DNA from: Paenibacillus antri
GTDB lineage: Bacteria > Bacillota > Bacilli > Paenibacillales > YIM-B00363
Assembly (NCBI RefSeq): GCF_005765165.1
Contig: NZ_VCIW01000024.1
Location: 1-64,000, forward strand
Reading direction: 5' to 3'
Length of the DNA stretch: 64,000 nt
The notes beneath the pieces were generated by a model. That model saw nothing but the letters and a program-made list of their open reading frames with translations, was not told the DNA's origin and ran no database searches. Positions 34,472 through 43,771 of the stretch are shown piece by piece. Each line of letters opens with the position of its first letter. The first letter of the stretch is position 1. A program made the translations under genes and the position numbers.

Positions 34472-37400
34472 TTACTTCGCTTCGATGACGAGCAGCTTCG
34501 ATTGCCCGCCCTTCAAGTCGATCGCGAGCTTCCCGTCCGCGACAGGATGCTTCTCCTGCGTCCACAGATCGACCGCGACCGTCGCGCCGGCGGGAATGCC
34601 GGCCCGCGCCAGTTCGATCGTCTTCGTCGCGGGATCGTTCGAATAATTGAATAAGGCGATCGTATGCCGCTTCTTCTTCGACAGCGCGAACGCGTCGGCG
34701 GCCCCCGTCCCGGTGTCGCCATCGATCGGACGGAACGCTTCGCCTTGGAGCGCCACCTCGTTCACGCGCTCGTTCGTCAGCAGCTCTCTCATGTACTGCT
34801 GGGCGACGGGGTCGGCCACGTCGTCGGAGCCGAGGAACACCGTGCCCGAGATCGCCGCCGCGTTCACTCGCGACTGCGCGGCTTCGAAGGAGCCCCCTCG
34901 GGCGAGCGTCATGTAGTCGGGATCCGTGTACGTGTAGATCGTGCCGTTCTGCCACCAGCCGTACGTCAGATTGTTCAGCTGGTACTCCGTCTTGGCGAGC
35001 GTCCCGTCGACGTCGCAGGAGATGCGTCTCGCATGCGCGTATTGGCTCGGGAACAACGGCGCGATCGACGCGCTGATGAACATGCGTCCGTCGAGCGCCT
35101 CGTTGATGTACGCCATTCCTTGATTGTACGCTTCGATGCCCGTCTCCACGCTCGGGTCGTAATGCGCCCCTTCGAAGGAGCCGTGGCTGAGGAAGTCGAT
35201 CTTGATATACTCGAAGCCATAGTCGAGGAACCGCTTGAAGTAATAGTCGATCCGCTGCTTCGCGCCCGGATGCGTCGGATCGACGGCGTAGGCGCCGTCC
35301 ACCTTGGGCAGCGGGTTGCCGTCCGGATCGCGCAAAATAATATCCCCGTACGTATACTTCCCGTCCGCCCCTTCGACCGGCTGCTCCATATTGTCGCCCC
35401 AATAGACGAACGGGCCGTAATAGATGCCCGCCTTCTGGCCGTTGCTCCGAATGACGGAGACGACGTCCTTCAGCTGCCGCTCCGTCAGGTTGTCCCAATA
35501 CGAATCCAGGTTAATGTAGACGTTGCCCTTGTTGGAGAAGCCTTCGTTCTGGAGATGGTTTTGGAAAAAGTCCGACACGGCGACCACCTTGTCGTAGCTG
35601 AGCTTGCTGTCGTACGCTCCCCAGCTGTTCCAGCCGACCGGCACGCCCTTCGGCACGCCGCGCTCGAACTTCAGCGGCGCGGCCACCGCCGCGTTCGCCC
35701 GCCCGTACGACTCGAGTCCGTCCCGATAGTCGCCGTAGAAGCCGACGAACACCTGCGGCGACGTCACCGTCGCGCCCGACACTTCGCCGTGCGGCAGCGA
35801 ATCGTGCGTCGACGCCTGCGACGCGAAGCCGCCGTACACCTTCAGCTTGTCGAGGCGGTCGTTCGAGCCGCTCCATGCGATGCCGGTTTTCCAGAGATCG
35901 TGCGTAACCGACCCGACGATAAGACCGTCGCGGCTCTCGTTGTCGTAGACGGCCGTCACTTCCGAGCTGATATAGTTGTTCGTATTCAGGCTCGTATTGA
36001 TCGTACGCGCTTGGTACCGGGACCACATGTCGTTATCGAACGGGGTCACCAGCACCCGGTTGTCGCCGTACGCCCCGATGTCGACTCCGGCCTTGGCGTT
36101 CAATACGATCGGCGCCATCTCGTTCGTGCGAAGCTCGGCCGCGCCGGCCGACTCGATCGATTGACTCGCGAGGAAGTACGGCAGGTCTTCGTAAATTTGG
36201 TACATTTGCTTCATGACGGGGAGGCCCTCTTCCCGGTTCTCGATCGCGAATCGAATGCCTTTGCCGTGCCCGTCCTTGATCCGCTCCACGTCGCGCATCG
36301 AGAACGAGTGCTCTCCGTACTCGCGGCTCTCCAGCAGCCTTTCCAGGCGAACGGTACTGAACACGCCTTTCGCGACCGTCCGTCCGTTCCATGCGTACGC
36401 CGCCAATCCGGATTCCGTATTATATAGGATCCTGTAAACCCCGTTCGTCGCTTGCACGCCCCGTTCGTAGGTTTCTACCAGAATAGACCCGAACGTCGCC
36501 GATTCCAGCTTCGCCCCCATATCGCCGATCCCGTCGGCGGCTCCCGGATCTTCGCCCGGCGCTTCGACGGCGACGACCTCCAGCTTGTCGATGTCGGGCG
36601 ACCATCCCCCGTTGTCGTCCAACGTCACGACGTTCGCTCCCGCCCGCAGCTCCGCCTCGATCGAGAACGTTCCCACCGTATCCCAATCCGCCGTCGCCGG
36701 CGGCGTATACGTCTCTTCCGCGCCGTCGTTCACCGCGATCGCGATCGGACGCGGATCAGCAGAAATGTACGACAGCTTCAGGAGATAGACGCCGTCCTTC
36801 GGCGCGTCGACCGCATGGAAGCGCAAGGAAGAGCCGCCCCACAAATCTCCGACCTTGCCGCCGCCAGAGCAGCCGCTCGACGCTTTGCACGTGCGGACGC
36901 CGGCATTGCCGGTCAACGTATTCGCGGGATCTTCCGCTTCGTAGACGTCGCCGGACGGCTCGCCCGGCGGCTCCTCGCCGGGCTCCGAGCCCGAATCCCG
37001 GCTCCATGCCAGATCGATTCGATCGATGTCCGGCGCATAGCCTCCTTCATCGTCGAACAGAATGCTGTTCGCGCCCTGCGCCAGCTCGATCTCGAGCTCG
37101 TACGTGCCGAGCGCGCTCCAACTGCCCGTAGACGGCAGATCGAACCGATCGCCCGGCGCGCCGTTCGTACCGATCGCGACCGACCGCGGGTCGCCCGAGA
37201 TATAATGCAGCGTCATCGTGTAGACGCCCGCTTCCGGTACGACGATCTCTTGGAAGCGCAGGGTGGAGCCGCCCCATAAATTGCCGACGATTCGGCCTCC
37301 GGAGCATCCCGCGGACGGATCGCAATCGTTGACGGTCGCCTTGCCGGTCAACGCGTTCGCCTCCGCTTCCGCCTCGAACATAAGCGAGACCGACTCGTCC

Positions 37401-37498
37401 TCCGCGACGGCGGTCGTCGCTCGCGCCGTCAGCTGCAGCATGAGGGCCGCGGCGAGCAGCCCGAGCAGCCACCTTTTCCCAAACAATGCTCTTATCAT
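34472..37498 (-). CDS. Secreted GH-D glycosidase with two CBM35-like modules
   Basis: An exported enzyme of 1008 residues. A signal peptide (GLLAAALMLQLTARATTAVA) is followed by two tandem carbohydrate-binding modules of CBM35/CBM6 type, about residues 40-170 and 185-312, each with FEAEAEAN or YEAEDPAN at the start, CSGG, and GNLWGGSTLRF or GDLWGGSSLRF. A catalytic domain like that of the downstream paralogue follows: GVPVGWNSWGAYDSKLSYDK, YIKIDFLSHG (nucleophile) and RRISCDVDG (acid/base). The ending QSKLLVIEAK matches its partner's AKLLRIRNQ. Start ATG 37498 follows AAGGAGGAG. It is the first gene of a two-gene operon and presumably acts on cell-wall polysaccharide side chains outside the cell. 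Confidence 0.88.
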   Translation of the reverse strand: MIRALFGKRWLLGLLAAALMLQLTARATTAVAEDESVSLMFEAEAEANALTGKATVNDCDPSAGCSGGRIVGNLWGGSTLRFQEIVVPEAGVYTMTLHYISGDPRSVAIGTNGAPGDRFDLPSTGSWSALGTYELEIELAQGANSILFDDEGGYAPDIDRIDLAWSRDSGSEPGEEPPGEPSGDVYEAEDPANTLTGNAGVRTCKASSGCSGGGKVGDLWGGSSLRFHAVDAPKDGVYLLKLSYISADPRPIAIAVNDGAEETYTPPATADWDTVGTFSIEAELRAGANVVTLDDNGGWSPDIDKLEVVAVEAPGEDPGAADGIGDMGAKLESATFGSILVETYERGVQATNGVYRILYNTESGLAAYAWNGRTVAKGVFSTVRLERLLESREYGEHSFSMRDVERIKDGHGKGIRFAIENREEGLPVMKQMYQIYEDLPYFLASQSIESAGAAELRTNEMAPIVLNAKAGVDIGAYGDNRVLVTPFDNDMWSRYQARTINTSLNTNNYISSEVTAVYDNESRDGLIVGSVTHDLWKTGIAWSGSNDRLDKLKVYGGFASQASTHDSLPHGEVSGATVTSPQVFVGFYGDYRDGLESYGRANAAVAAPLKFERGVPKGVPVGWNSWGAYDSKLSYDKVVAVSDFFQNHLQNEGFSNKGNVYINLDSYWDNLTERQLKDVVSVIRSNGQKAGIYYGPFVYWGDNMEQPVEGADGKYTYGDIILRDPDGNPLPKVDGAYAVDPTHPGAKQRIDYYFKRFLDYGFEYIKIDFLSHGSFEGAHYDPSVETGIEAYNQGMAYINEALDGRMFISASIAPLFPSQYAHARRISCDVDGTLAKTEYQLNNLTYGWWQNGTIYTYTDPDYMTLARGGSFEAAQSRVNAAAISGTVFLGSDDVADPVAQQYMRELLTNERVNEVALQGEAFRPIDGDTGTGAADAFALSKKKRHTIALFNYSNDPATKTIELARAGIPAGATVAVDLWTQEKHPVADGKLAIDLKGGQSKLLVIEAK

Positions 37499-37623
37499 CG
37501 TCTCCTCCTTATTCGGATGAATGGGCAGTGCGCCTGCCCCCTTCCAGTGTATAAGCCGGAGGGAACTCCCTTCTATCCAAGAAAGTTACGATTCGTACCC
37601 CAAAGCTTCGGACTTTCGGCGGA

Positions 37624-37660
37624 AAACGAAGAAAGCCCGCGCCATCCCGGCACGGGCCTT
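37624..37660 (-). terminator. Terminator of the uronate operon
   Basis: The stem GGCCCGTGCC / GGCGCGGGCT with TTTCTTCGTTTTCC on the minus strand follows aguA. Confidence 0.8.
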
Positions 37661-37674
37661 CCACTCGAAATGAA

Positions 37675-39735
37675 TCAATATATCGTCCGACCGTGCGCGT
37701 CCGGAATCCCCGACTTCCTGTAGAAGTACGTGTTGATCTGATCCCGCCATTCCTTGGCGTGCTCGGCCTGGTGAACGAACCGCTCGCGCGCCTCCCGGAA
37801 CGTCGCTTCCGGGACGGCGCCTTGCAGCGAATCCCACCGCGCGAGCAGCTCGGCGGCGCGGTCCGCCCCTTCGAAATGCGAATCGTAAATATGCTGAATG
37901 ACCGACTTGCCCGACGCAAGCAGATGCGTATACGGTACATGGTGGAAAAATAAGAGCAGCTCGTCGGGACACGCCGACAACGATTCGTACCGATCGGATC
38001 GCGGCGAATGATACTGGCTCGTATACCCCGTGCCCGAAGCGACCGTGCGATCCACGCCGATCCCCTGACGATCCGCGAAATGATACGTTCCCCACTTCGC
38101 GTATTCGTACCCGTCCACGTTCGGACCGTAATGATGGTTCGGATTGACCATCCATCCGACGCCGAGCGGCGCCGTATAGGATTCGTAGATGTCCCAGGAC
38201 TGGAGCAGCATGTCCGAGACGACCCGTATGACCTGCGGATCGCCGCCGAACGTCATGCGGATCCATTCGCGCGCGATGTCGTCCGCCGCGGCGCGGGGAT
38301 CCCAGGCCAGTCTGCCGAAGCCGTAGAAGTTCGCTTGCGCCAGCGGATGCCCGGTCCAATTCGGGTCGTCCCCGATATTGGACACCGCGGCCAGCCCGCC
38401 GATCAAGCGGTCGAACAGCGCTCCGCTCGCCGCCTCGCTCGCGAGGGAGCCCTCGCCCCGAGCGTACGTGTCGAAGTCGAGCGCTTCCTTCCATTGCGGG
38501 ACGAGGTAACACAAATGGCGCTGCTGTCCGGTATACTCCTGCGTAATTTGCAGCTCCATCAGCTGGTTCGTGTTCGTCATGCCGCCGAGGAGCGGCGATA
38601 CCGGCTCGCGGACTTGGAAATCCATCGGCCCGTTCTTGATCTGCAGCGCGACGTTGTCCCGGAACCGACCGTCCAACGGCTTGAAGTGATCGTAGGCGGC
38701 GCGGGCCCGGTCCGTCTTTCGGTCGCGCCAATCCTGCAGGCAGTTATAGACGAAGCAGCGCCAGACGACGATCCCGCCATGAGGGGCGAGCGCGTCGGCC
38801 AGCATGTTCGCTCCGTCCGCATGATTCCTGCCGTAGGTGAACGGTCCAGGACGGAACTCCGAATCCGCCTTGACCACGAAGCCGCCGAAATCCGGAACGT
38901 ACCGGTAGATCGTCTCGGCTCGCTCCGCCCACCACTCCGCGACCTCCGGATCGAGCGGATCCGCGGTCGCAAGGCCCCCGAGCTCGATGGGCGCGGCATA
39001 GTTGACGCTCAGGAACAGGCGGACGCCGTACGCGCGGAAGACGTCCGCGACGCGCGCCACGTCCGGAAGGAGGTCTTCCGCGATCAATCGCGTCTCCGCG
39101 GCGTGGACGTTGACGTTATTGATCGAGACGGCGTTGAGACCCACGGACGCGAGCAGCCGCGCATAATCCCGGATGCGGGACAAGTGTTCGACGAACCGGC
39201 CGTCCCGGAAGAAGATCGAGCGGCCCGCGTAGCCGCGCTCGATGCTTCCGTCCATATTGTCCCAATGGTTGATCATCCGGAGCCGGTTCGCGGGGCTGTC
39301 GGTCACATCCAAGCGCTCGATCGACGCTCCGGTCTGGAGCAGCTTCAGGAAGCGGAACGCCGCGTATAACACGCCTCTTTCCGTGTTCGCGGCCAGCACG
39401 ATCGGACCGTCGATCGAACGCCGGATGACGAAGCCGTCTTCGTCGAGCCGGACGCCCTCCGCCCCCGTCAGGCTCTTTGCACCGAGCCGCGGATCGCTTC
39501 CAAACACCCCCGCCACGATCGAAGCGTCTTCGGCGGATGCCGGCGCCGGCGCCGTCCCGAGCATCGCGCGCAGCCCGTCGCTCAATTCTCGCCGCGCGGC
39601 GTCCAAGACCGTCGAAGCGCCCGGCATCGCGATGGAGGCGCAAGCGCGCAAATACGACTGCCGGAGCGGTTCGTCTTCGACCGCATGATACCGGAGCCAG
39701 CAAGCATAACCTTCCTCATACGTTAGGTCTTGCAT
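37675..39735 (-). CDS. aguA: Alpha-glucuronidase, GH67
   Basis: Removes (4-O-methyl)glucuronic acid from the non-reducing end of aldouronates derived from glucuronoxylan. The 686-residue cytoplasmic chain has the GH67 N-terminal domain, then [38 protein letters not shown] with a conserved catalytic-site region, [10 protein letters not shown], and [18 protein letters not shown], all characteristic of GH67. The C-terminal domain includes [20 protein letters not shown]. Start ATG 39735 has GGGAGG 9 bases upstream. It is the last gene of the gntR-uxuA-uxuB-nif3-like-aguA operon, feeding glucuronate to the uronate pathway. Confidence 0.95.
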   Translation of the reverse strand: MQDLTYEEGYACWLRYHAVEDEPLRQSYLRACASIAMPGASTVLDAARRELSDGLRAMLGTAPAPASAEDASIVAGVFGSDPRLGAKSLTGAEGVRLDEDGFVIRRSIDGPIVLAANTERGVLYAAFRFLKLLQTGASIERLDVTDSPANRLRMINHWDNMDGSIERGYAGRSIFFRDGRFVEHLSRIRDYARLLASVGLNAVSINNVNVHAAETRLIAEDLLPDVARVADVFRAYGVRLFLSVNYAAPIELGGLATADPLDPEVAEWWAERAETIYRYVPDFGGFVVKADSEFRPGPFTYGRNHADGANMLADALAPHGGIVVWRCFVYNCLQDWRDRKTDRARAAYDHFKPLDGRFRDNVALQIKNGPMDFQVREPVSPLLGGMTNTNQLMELQITQEYTGQQRHLCYLVPQWKEALDFDTYARGEGSLASEAASGALFDRLIGGLAAVSNIGDDPNWTGHPLAQANFYGFGRLAWDPRAAADDIAREWIRMTFGGDPQVIRVVSDMLLQSWDIYESYTAPLGVGWMVNPNHHYGPNVDGYEYAKWGTYHFADRQGIGVDRTVASGTGYTSQYHSPRSDRYESLSACPDELLLFFHHVPYTHLLASGKSVIQHIYDSHFEGADRAAELLARWDSLQGAVPEATFREARERFVHQAEHAKEWRDQINTYFYRKSGIPDAHGRTIY

Positions 39736-39763
39736 TCAGATCGTCCTCCCAGGAACCTAAGTT

Positions 39764-40579
39764 TTACAACAGTTGTAACGTCTGCGGTCCGGAGACGAAG
39801 CGAACCGGCACGTCGGGACAATCCGCTTGCAGCCGCGCCGTCAGCCGCCGCATGCCCGGCTCTTCGCTCGCCGCGTGGCCGATCAGGAGGAACGCCTTCT
39901 TCCTGCCTCGGTGCATCGCGTCTCTTACGTACTCCGGCGTCTCCCATTCGGGCCCTTCGCCGGCGATGACGACGTCGACCTCGCGAAGCAGGGGGATCGC
40001 TACCGCGCCGCCCCCCCGATATCCGACCGTAACGCCGATCCGCTCGCAAGAGGCTGCCAGGTCGCCCGCGACGCGTACGTAGGGAAGTCCGAGCTTTTCC
40101 TTTAGAATCCCCGCAAGCGTCCGAAGCTTGATGGGCGGGAGCCGAACGATGCTGGCTTCCGGTCGGATGTCTTCGACGGAGGATTCCCATCCGAGCGCCT
40201 CGACGAGACCCGCCGTGATCTCGTCCGGCCGACGACGATGGATGCCGTCATGGTACCGGTACACGACGATCCCCGCATCGGCGATGAAGGCCTGCTTCGC
40301 CGACCATACGGGATCCTCGTCGCGTAACCAAGACGCGTTGGAATGATGGCTGTAATCGATCCCTTCGTGCGTAATGACCAGATTGGAGCCGAGGACGGCT
40401 GCTCGTTCCAGCACGGCTTGAGAAGCCAGGAACGTAATGACGACCCCCGTTACGATCGTATCCGGCGCCCCCGCGACGAAGCCGTCGACCGTCGCTCCGG
40501 AAGGCGTCCCCATCGGCGGCTGCGTCTCCGGCTGCAAATACTGCTCGATGAACTGCCTTGCCGTTACGGTTCGGGTTAT
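39764..40579 (-). CDS. Nif3-like dinuclear-metal-centre family protein, probable ATA start
   Basis: A member of the Nif3/DUF34 family, hexameric proteins with a two-metal site and no settled biochemical role. Metal-type residues are seen in LVITHEGIDYSHHS and near VIAGEGPEWETPEY. A TTG at 40537 would give 257 residues but cuts off the first helix. Fourteen in-frame codons lie upstream (TRTVTARQFIEQY), beginning at ATA 40579, which sits 8 bases after GGGAGG, itself directly behind the uxuB stop. No ATG, GTG or TTG lies between. The start is therefore probably a rare ATA. Being inside a uronate operon suggests a metabolic role related to uronates. Confidence 0.82.
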   Translation of the reverse strand: MTRTVTARQFIEQYLQPETQPPMGTPSGATVDGFVAGAPDTIVTGVVITFLASQAVLERAAVLGSNLVITHEGIDYSHHSNASWLRDEDPVWSAKQAFIADAGIVVYRYHDGIHRRRPDEITAGLVEALGWESSVEDIRPEASIVRLPPIKLRTLAGILKEKLGLPYVRVAGDLAASCERIGVTVGYRGGGAVAIPLLREVDVVIAGEGPEWETPEYVRDAMHRGRKKAFLLIGHAASEEPGMRRLTARLQADCPDVPVRFVSGPQTLQLL

Positions 40580-40592
40580 AGCAGCCGCCTCC

Positions 40593-41441
40593 CTACACGC
40601 CGGAATAGGCCATAAAGCCGCCGTCGATCGGGATCGTCACGCCGGTCACGAAGCCCGACTGTTCCGGATCGATCAGCCAGAGGAGGACGCCGAGCAAATC
40701 TTCCGGCTTGCCGAAGCGCTTCATCGGCGTATGCGCAATGATCTTATGCGCCCGCTCGGTCAAGCCGCCGTCGGGCTCGGTGAGCAGATTCCGGTTTTGC
40801 TCCGTCAAGAAAAAACCGGGCGCGATCGCGTTCACCCGTATGCCGACGTCCGCCATATGAACGGCCAGCCACTGGGTGAAGTTGTCGATTCCCGCTTTCG
40901 CCGCGCTGTAGGCGGGCACCTTGGTCATCGGACTCGGGGCGCTCATGGAAGACATATTGATCACTGTACAGCCTTCGCGTCCGAGCATCCGTCTCGCGAA
41001 CGTCTGCGTAGCGATCAGAGTGCCGAGGATATTTAAGTTGAACACGAAGCTGAATCCCTCCGGACTCAGATCGAAAAAGCTGCGCACCCCCGCCCGGCCC
41101 AAATCCTCGAGCTTCAGCGTCTCCTTCGTCGTCGTTCCGTCCGGATGGTTGCCGCCGGCCCCGTTAATCAAAATATCGCACGGCCCGAGCGTCCGAAACA
41201 CTTCTTCCTCCGCCGCGGCTACGCTGGACGCATCCAACACGTCGCAGGCGATCGACGACGCCTCCCCGCCCGCGGCTCGGATGCGCTCCGCGACGGCGGC
41301 GCCGTTCTCCGCCTTGCGGTTCAGAATGGCCACCTTCGCGCCTTGCCGGCCCAGTTCGACGGCCATTGCGCCGCATAATACGCCGCTGCCTCCGGTAACG
41401 ACCGCGACCTTGCCCTTCAAGCGTTCATTGATTTGCAGCAT
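40593..41441 (-). CDS. uxuB: SDR-family D-mannonate (fructuronate) oxidoreductase
   Basis: A short-chain dehydrogenase of 282 residues. It has the NAD-binding motif [29 protein letters not shown], and the catalytic Ser, Tyr and Lys around [11 protein letters not shown] and [11 protein letters not shown]. The position next to uxuA and similarity to the SDR-type fructuronate reductase (YjmF/UxuB) of Firmicutes support reversible reduction of fructuronate to mannonate. ATG 41441 with GGGAGG 11 bases upstream is the start. It overlaps uxuA by 17 bases, suggesting translational coupling. Confidence 0.87.
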   Translation of the reverse strand: MLQINERLKGKVAVVTGGSGVLCGAMAVELGRQGAKVAILNRKAENGAAVAERIRAAGGEASSIACDVLDASSVAAAEEEVFRTLGPCDILINGAGGNHPDGTTTKETLKLEDLGRAGVRSFFDLSPEGFSFVFNLNILGTLIATQTFARRMLGREGCTVINMSSMSAPSPMTKVPAYSAAKAGIDNFTQWLAVHMADVGIRVNAIAPGFFLTEQNRNLLTEPDGGLTERAHKIIAHTPMKRFGKPEDLLGVLLWLIDPEQSGFVTGVTIPIDGGFMAYSGV

Positions 41442-42519
41442 TGCGGTGCAGCCTCCCTCTCTTCCGGCGTTCCAGAGCGTCCCATAGACCCCAGAGATAC
41501 ATAATGCCCATGGCGCGGTCGTACAGCCCGTATCCCGGGCGGCATTCCTCGCCCCATAGATGCCTGCCGTGATCCGGTCTCGCATACCCCGCGAAGCCGA
41601 CATCATGGTACGCCTGCACGATGCCGGCGATATCGACCGTCCCGTCGGCCGTCCGATGCGACGTCTCGATGAAATCGCCGTTCTCGTAGACGCGCACGTT
41701 CCGAATATGGGCGAACGGAATGCGATCCGCGAACTCGCGAATCATCGCCGGGATGTCGTTCGCCGGATTGGCGCCGAGCGACCCGCTGCATAGGGTGACC
41801 CCGTTCGCCGGACGGTCCACCAGCTTCAGAAGTCTCCGTATATTGTCCCGGCCGGTCACGATGCGGGGCAGTCCGAAGACGGACCAAGGCGGGTCGTCCG
41901 GATGAATCGCCATGCGAATCCCGCTCCCCTCGGCGACCGGAACGATCTCCTCCAAGAAATACTGCAAGTTGCTCCACAGCTGCTCTTCGGTGACGTCCCG
42001 ATACGCGTGGAACAGCTCCGACAGCGCTTCCAACCGCTGCGGCTCCCAGCCGGGAATCGTGAATTTCGGATTGTCCGCGATTTTCCGCACCAACTCCAGC
42101 GGATCCATGTTTTGAAGCAAACTCTTCTCGTAGAACAGCGCCGTGGAGCCGTCCTCCAGCTCCCGGTACAACTCGGTCCGGATCCAGTCGAAGACGGGCA
42201 TGAAGTTGTAGCAAATCACCTTGACGCCGACGCGGCCCAGCTTCTCGATCGTCCGCTTATAGTTTTCTATGTACCGATCCCGCGACGGCAGACCGAGCTT
42301 AATCGACTCATGGACGTTGACGCTCTCCACGACGTCGATATGGAAGCCATGCGCATCCGCTTGACGGCGAACCGCTTCGATCTTCTCCATCGGCCATTCC
42401 TCCCCGGCCGGCACCTCGTGCAGCGCCCAGACGATCCCTTCCACGCCGGGAATTTGCCGAATAAACGCCAACGGCACTTGGTCGTTGCCTTCGCCGAACC
42501 AACGAAACACCATTTTCAT
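41425..42519 (-). CDS. uxuA: Mannonate dehydratase
   Basis: Dehydrates D-mannonate to 2-keto-3-deoxygluconate in hexuronate breakdown. The 364-residue TIM-barrel protein starts [15 protein letters not shown] and contains [55 protein letters not shown] and FAHIRNVR, with the His, Asp and Cys residues expected for the metal site. Its ATG overlaps the gntR stop in an ATGA arrangement. Product identity is clear from motifs and from the neighbouring uxuB and aguA. Confidence 0.95.
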   Translation of the reverse strand: MKMVFRWFGEGNDQVPLAFIRQIPGVEGIVWALHEVPAGEEWPMEKIEAVRRQADAHGFHIDVVESVNVHESIKLGLPSRDRYIENYKRTIEKLGRVGVKVICYNFMPVFDWIRTELYRELEDGSTALFYEKSLLQNMDPLELVRKIADNPKFTIPGWEPQRLEALSELFHAYRDVTEEQLWSNLQYFLEEIVPVAEGSGIRMAIHPDDPPWSVFGLPRIVTGRDNIRRLLKLVDRPANGVTLCSGSLGANPANDIPAMIREFADRIPFAHIRNVRVYENGDFIETSHRTADGTVDIAGIVQAYHDVGFAGYARPDHGRHLWGEECRPGYGLYDRAMGIMYLWGLWDALERRKRGRLHRNAANQ

Positions 42520-43229
42520 ACCGTCATCCCGCCTTGTCCCCGAGGCTTGAAGAAGCCCTCGAATTTGCGTACCAACGCCTCTTGGTCCTGAACGATCAAC
42601 GTGACATGATCCCTCATGACGCGCTCCGCCCTGTCGGGATCTTTGGCGGAGATGGCCTCGACGATCGCTCGATGCTGCGCGACGATCGTCGTCCAGTTAA
42701 ATTCGGAGGCGAGACTCAACATGCGAATCCGGCTCAGATGGGCGTTCATCGCGTTCACGATTTTCCACGTCCGCTCCTTGCCGCCGCCTGCGAATAACGA
42801 CTCGTGGAACTGGATATCCAGCCCGAACAGCTTGGCGAAATTTTTCTCTTCTACGTATTTCTCGAAGAGGATGACGTTCATTTCCAGCTGTACGAGATGA
42901 TCGGGCGCGAACCGTTCGCAGGCCGCTCTCGCGACGGCGGGCTCGAGCTGCTCCCGTACGAAGCGAGCCTCCTCCACCTGGTCCAAGTCGATCAGGGAAA
43001 CGTAAGTGCCGCGCTGCGGAAGCACCTCGAGCAGCTGCTCCTGGGAAAGCCGCGCAAGCGCTTCTCGAATCGGGGTACGGCTGATTTGCAGCTTGGCCGC
43101 GAGCTCGTTTTCCGAGAGGGGCTGTCCCGGCTTCAGCTTCAGGCGGATGATGTTGTCTCGCAGCATGTCGTACACATAGTCGCGGGCCGACTGCCGCGGG
43201 TCCGGCTTGCTCAGCTCGAGGTCGAGCAT
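42516..43229 (-). CDS. GntR-family (FadR subfamily) transcriptional regulator of the uronate operon
   Basis: A regulator of 237 residues. It has the N-terminal winged helix-turn-helix (LSENELAAKLQISRTPIREA, then LARLSQEQLLEVLPQRGTYV) and an all-helical FCD effector domain with metal-type residues (DIQFHESLFAGGG, AQHRAIVEAI, MRDHV). Start ATG 43229 has GGAGGTG 7 bases upstream. It is the first gene of the operon and likely represses it in the absence of a uronate, through the palindrome at 43282-43295. Confidence 0.92.
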   Translation of the reverse strand: MLDLELSKPDPRQSARDYVYDMLRDNIIRLKLKPGQPLSENELAAKLQISRTPIREALARLSQEQLLEVLPQRGTYVSLIDLDQVEEARFVREQLEPAVARAACERFAPDHLVQLEMNVILFEKYVEEKNFAKLFGLDIQFHESLFAGGGKERTWKIVNAMNAHLSRIRMLSLASEFNWTTIVAQHRAIVEAISAKDPDRAERVMRDHVTLIVQDQEALVRKFEGFFKPRGQGGMTV

Positions 43230-43281
43230 GCATACACCTCCGTTTTTCGGATCTGAGCACAGTATATCATCGGCATTGTGC

Positions 43282-43295
43282 ACTTGTATACAAGT
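43282..43295. promoter_or_regulatory. Operator candidate for the GntR regulator
   Basis: ACTTGTATACAAGT is a perfect 14-base palindrome about 53 bases upstream of the gntR start. Its TTGTATACAA core has the T-G-T-N-N-A-C-A form bound by FadR-subfamily GntR proteins. A TATACT -10-like box lies 20 bases downstream on the minus strand, so bound repressor would block the operon promoter. Confidence 0.6.
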
Positions 43296-43306
43296 AATAC
43301 AAACAA

Positions 43307-43340
43307 AACCTGCGCCCGGCCAAAAGCCGAATGCAGGTTC
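43307..43340 (-). terminator. Terminator of the Lin0512-family gene
   Basis: The stem AACCTGCATTCGGC / GCCGGGCGCAGGTT followed by TTGTTTG on the minus strand lies 26 bases after the gene's stop. Confidence 0.85.
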
Positions 43341-43365
43341 GCGATAGCCTAAGGAGATAAACGAA

Positions 43366-43725
43366 TCAGTACCCCACCTCGACGGATGCGATGACCGCGT
43401 AGAGGAGGTCGTTTTTATCGTCTTTGTCGGGCAGCACGATGCCGCTCGTCGTCAACATACCTCCGTCCAGCAGCTCGATCGTCACCTCTCCGTAGGGAAG
43501 TTCGTCTCGGACCGCCTGAAGATCCAGCTTCTCTTTATCCGCGGGCACCGCCAGCTTGACGTGTACCTTCATCTTCCCGAGCTCCCCGCCGGGCAAGACG
43601 CTTACGATGCCGGGCATCGAATTGTGGTGGATCGCGTTATGTACGGCGCGGACGGCCGCTTTGGTGACGTCCTGTCCGTGAAGATCGATGCCCATGCCGA
43701 CTTGAATAAACATCACTTGTTCCAT
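43366..43725 (-). CDS. Lin0512-family protein, 119 residues
   Basis: A small conserved protein of the Lin0512 family, function unknown. It shows a GMGIDLHGQDVTKAAVRAVH block, then NSMPGIVSVLPGG and a C-terminal domain that repeats a strand-helix pattern. There is no signal peptide. ATG 43725 has GGGAG upstream. It lies between the large sugar-transport operon and the uronate operon, with its own downstream terminator, and may be its own unit. Confidence 0.82.
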   Translation of the reverse strand: MEQVMFIQVGMGIDLHGQDVTKAAVRAVHNAIHHNSMPGIVSVLPGGELGKMKVHVKLAVPADKEKLDLQAVRDELPYGEVTIELLDGGMLTTSGIVLPDKDDKNDLLYAVIASVEVGY

Positions 43726-43771
43726 ATTTTTCTTCGCTCCCGTTCGCCAAGGTATGAACCGATCGATCCTA

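Noticed and set aside
32490-34646. 718-codon open frame on the plus strand
   Set aside because: It is antisense to the glycosidase gene, Arg-rich, without domain or ribosome site.
34455-35498. N-terminal extension of the cytoplasmic glycosidase to give 1043 residues
   Set aside because: The extra part is a shadow of the upstream secreted glycosidase in another frame; ATG 34454 has a proper ribosome site.
34664-36427. 587-codon open frame on the plus strand
   Set aside because: Antisense to the secreted glycosidase; low-complexity Arg/Val composition, no start signals.
38008-39369. 453-codon open frame on the plus strand
   Set aside because: Antisense to aguA, whose GH67 motifs are unambiguous.
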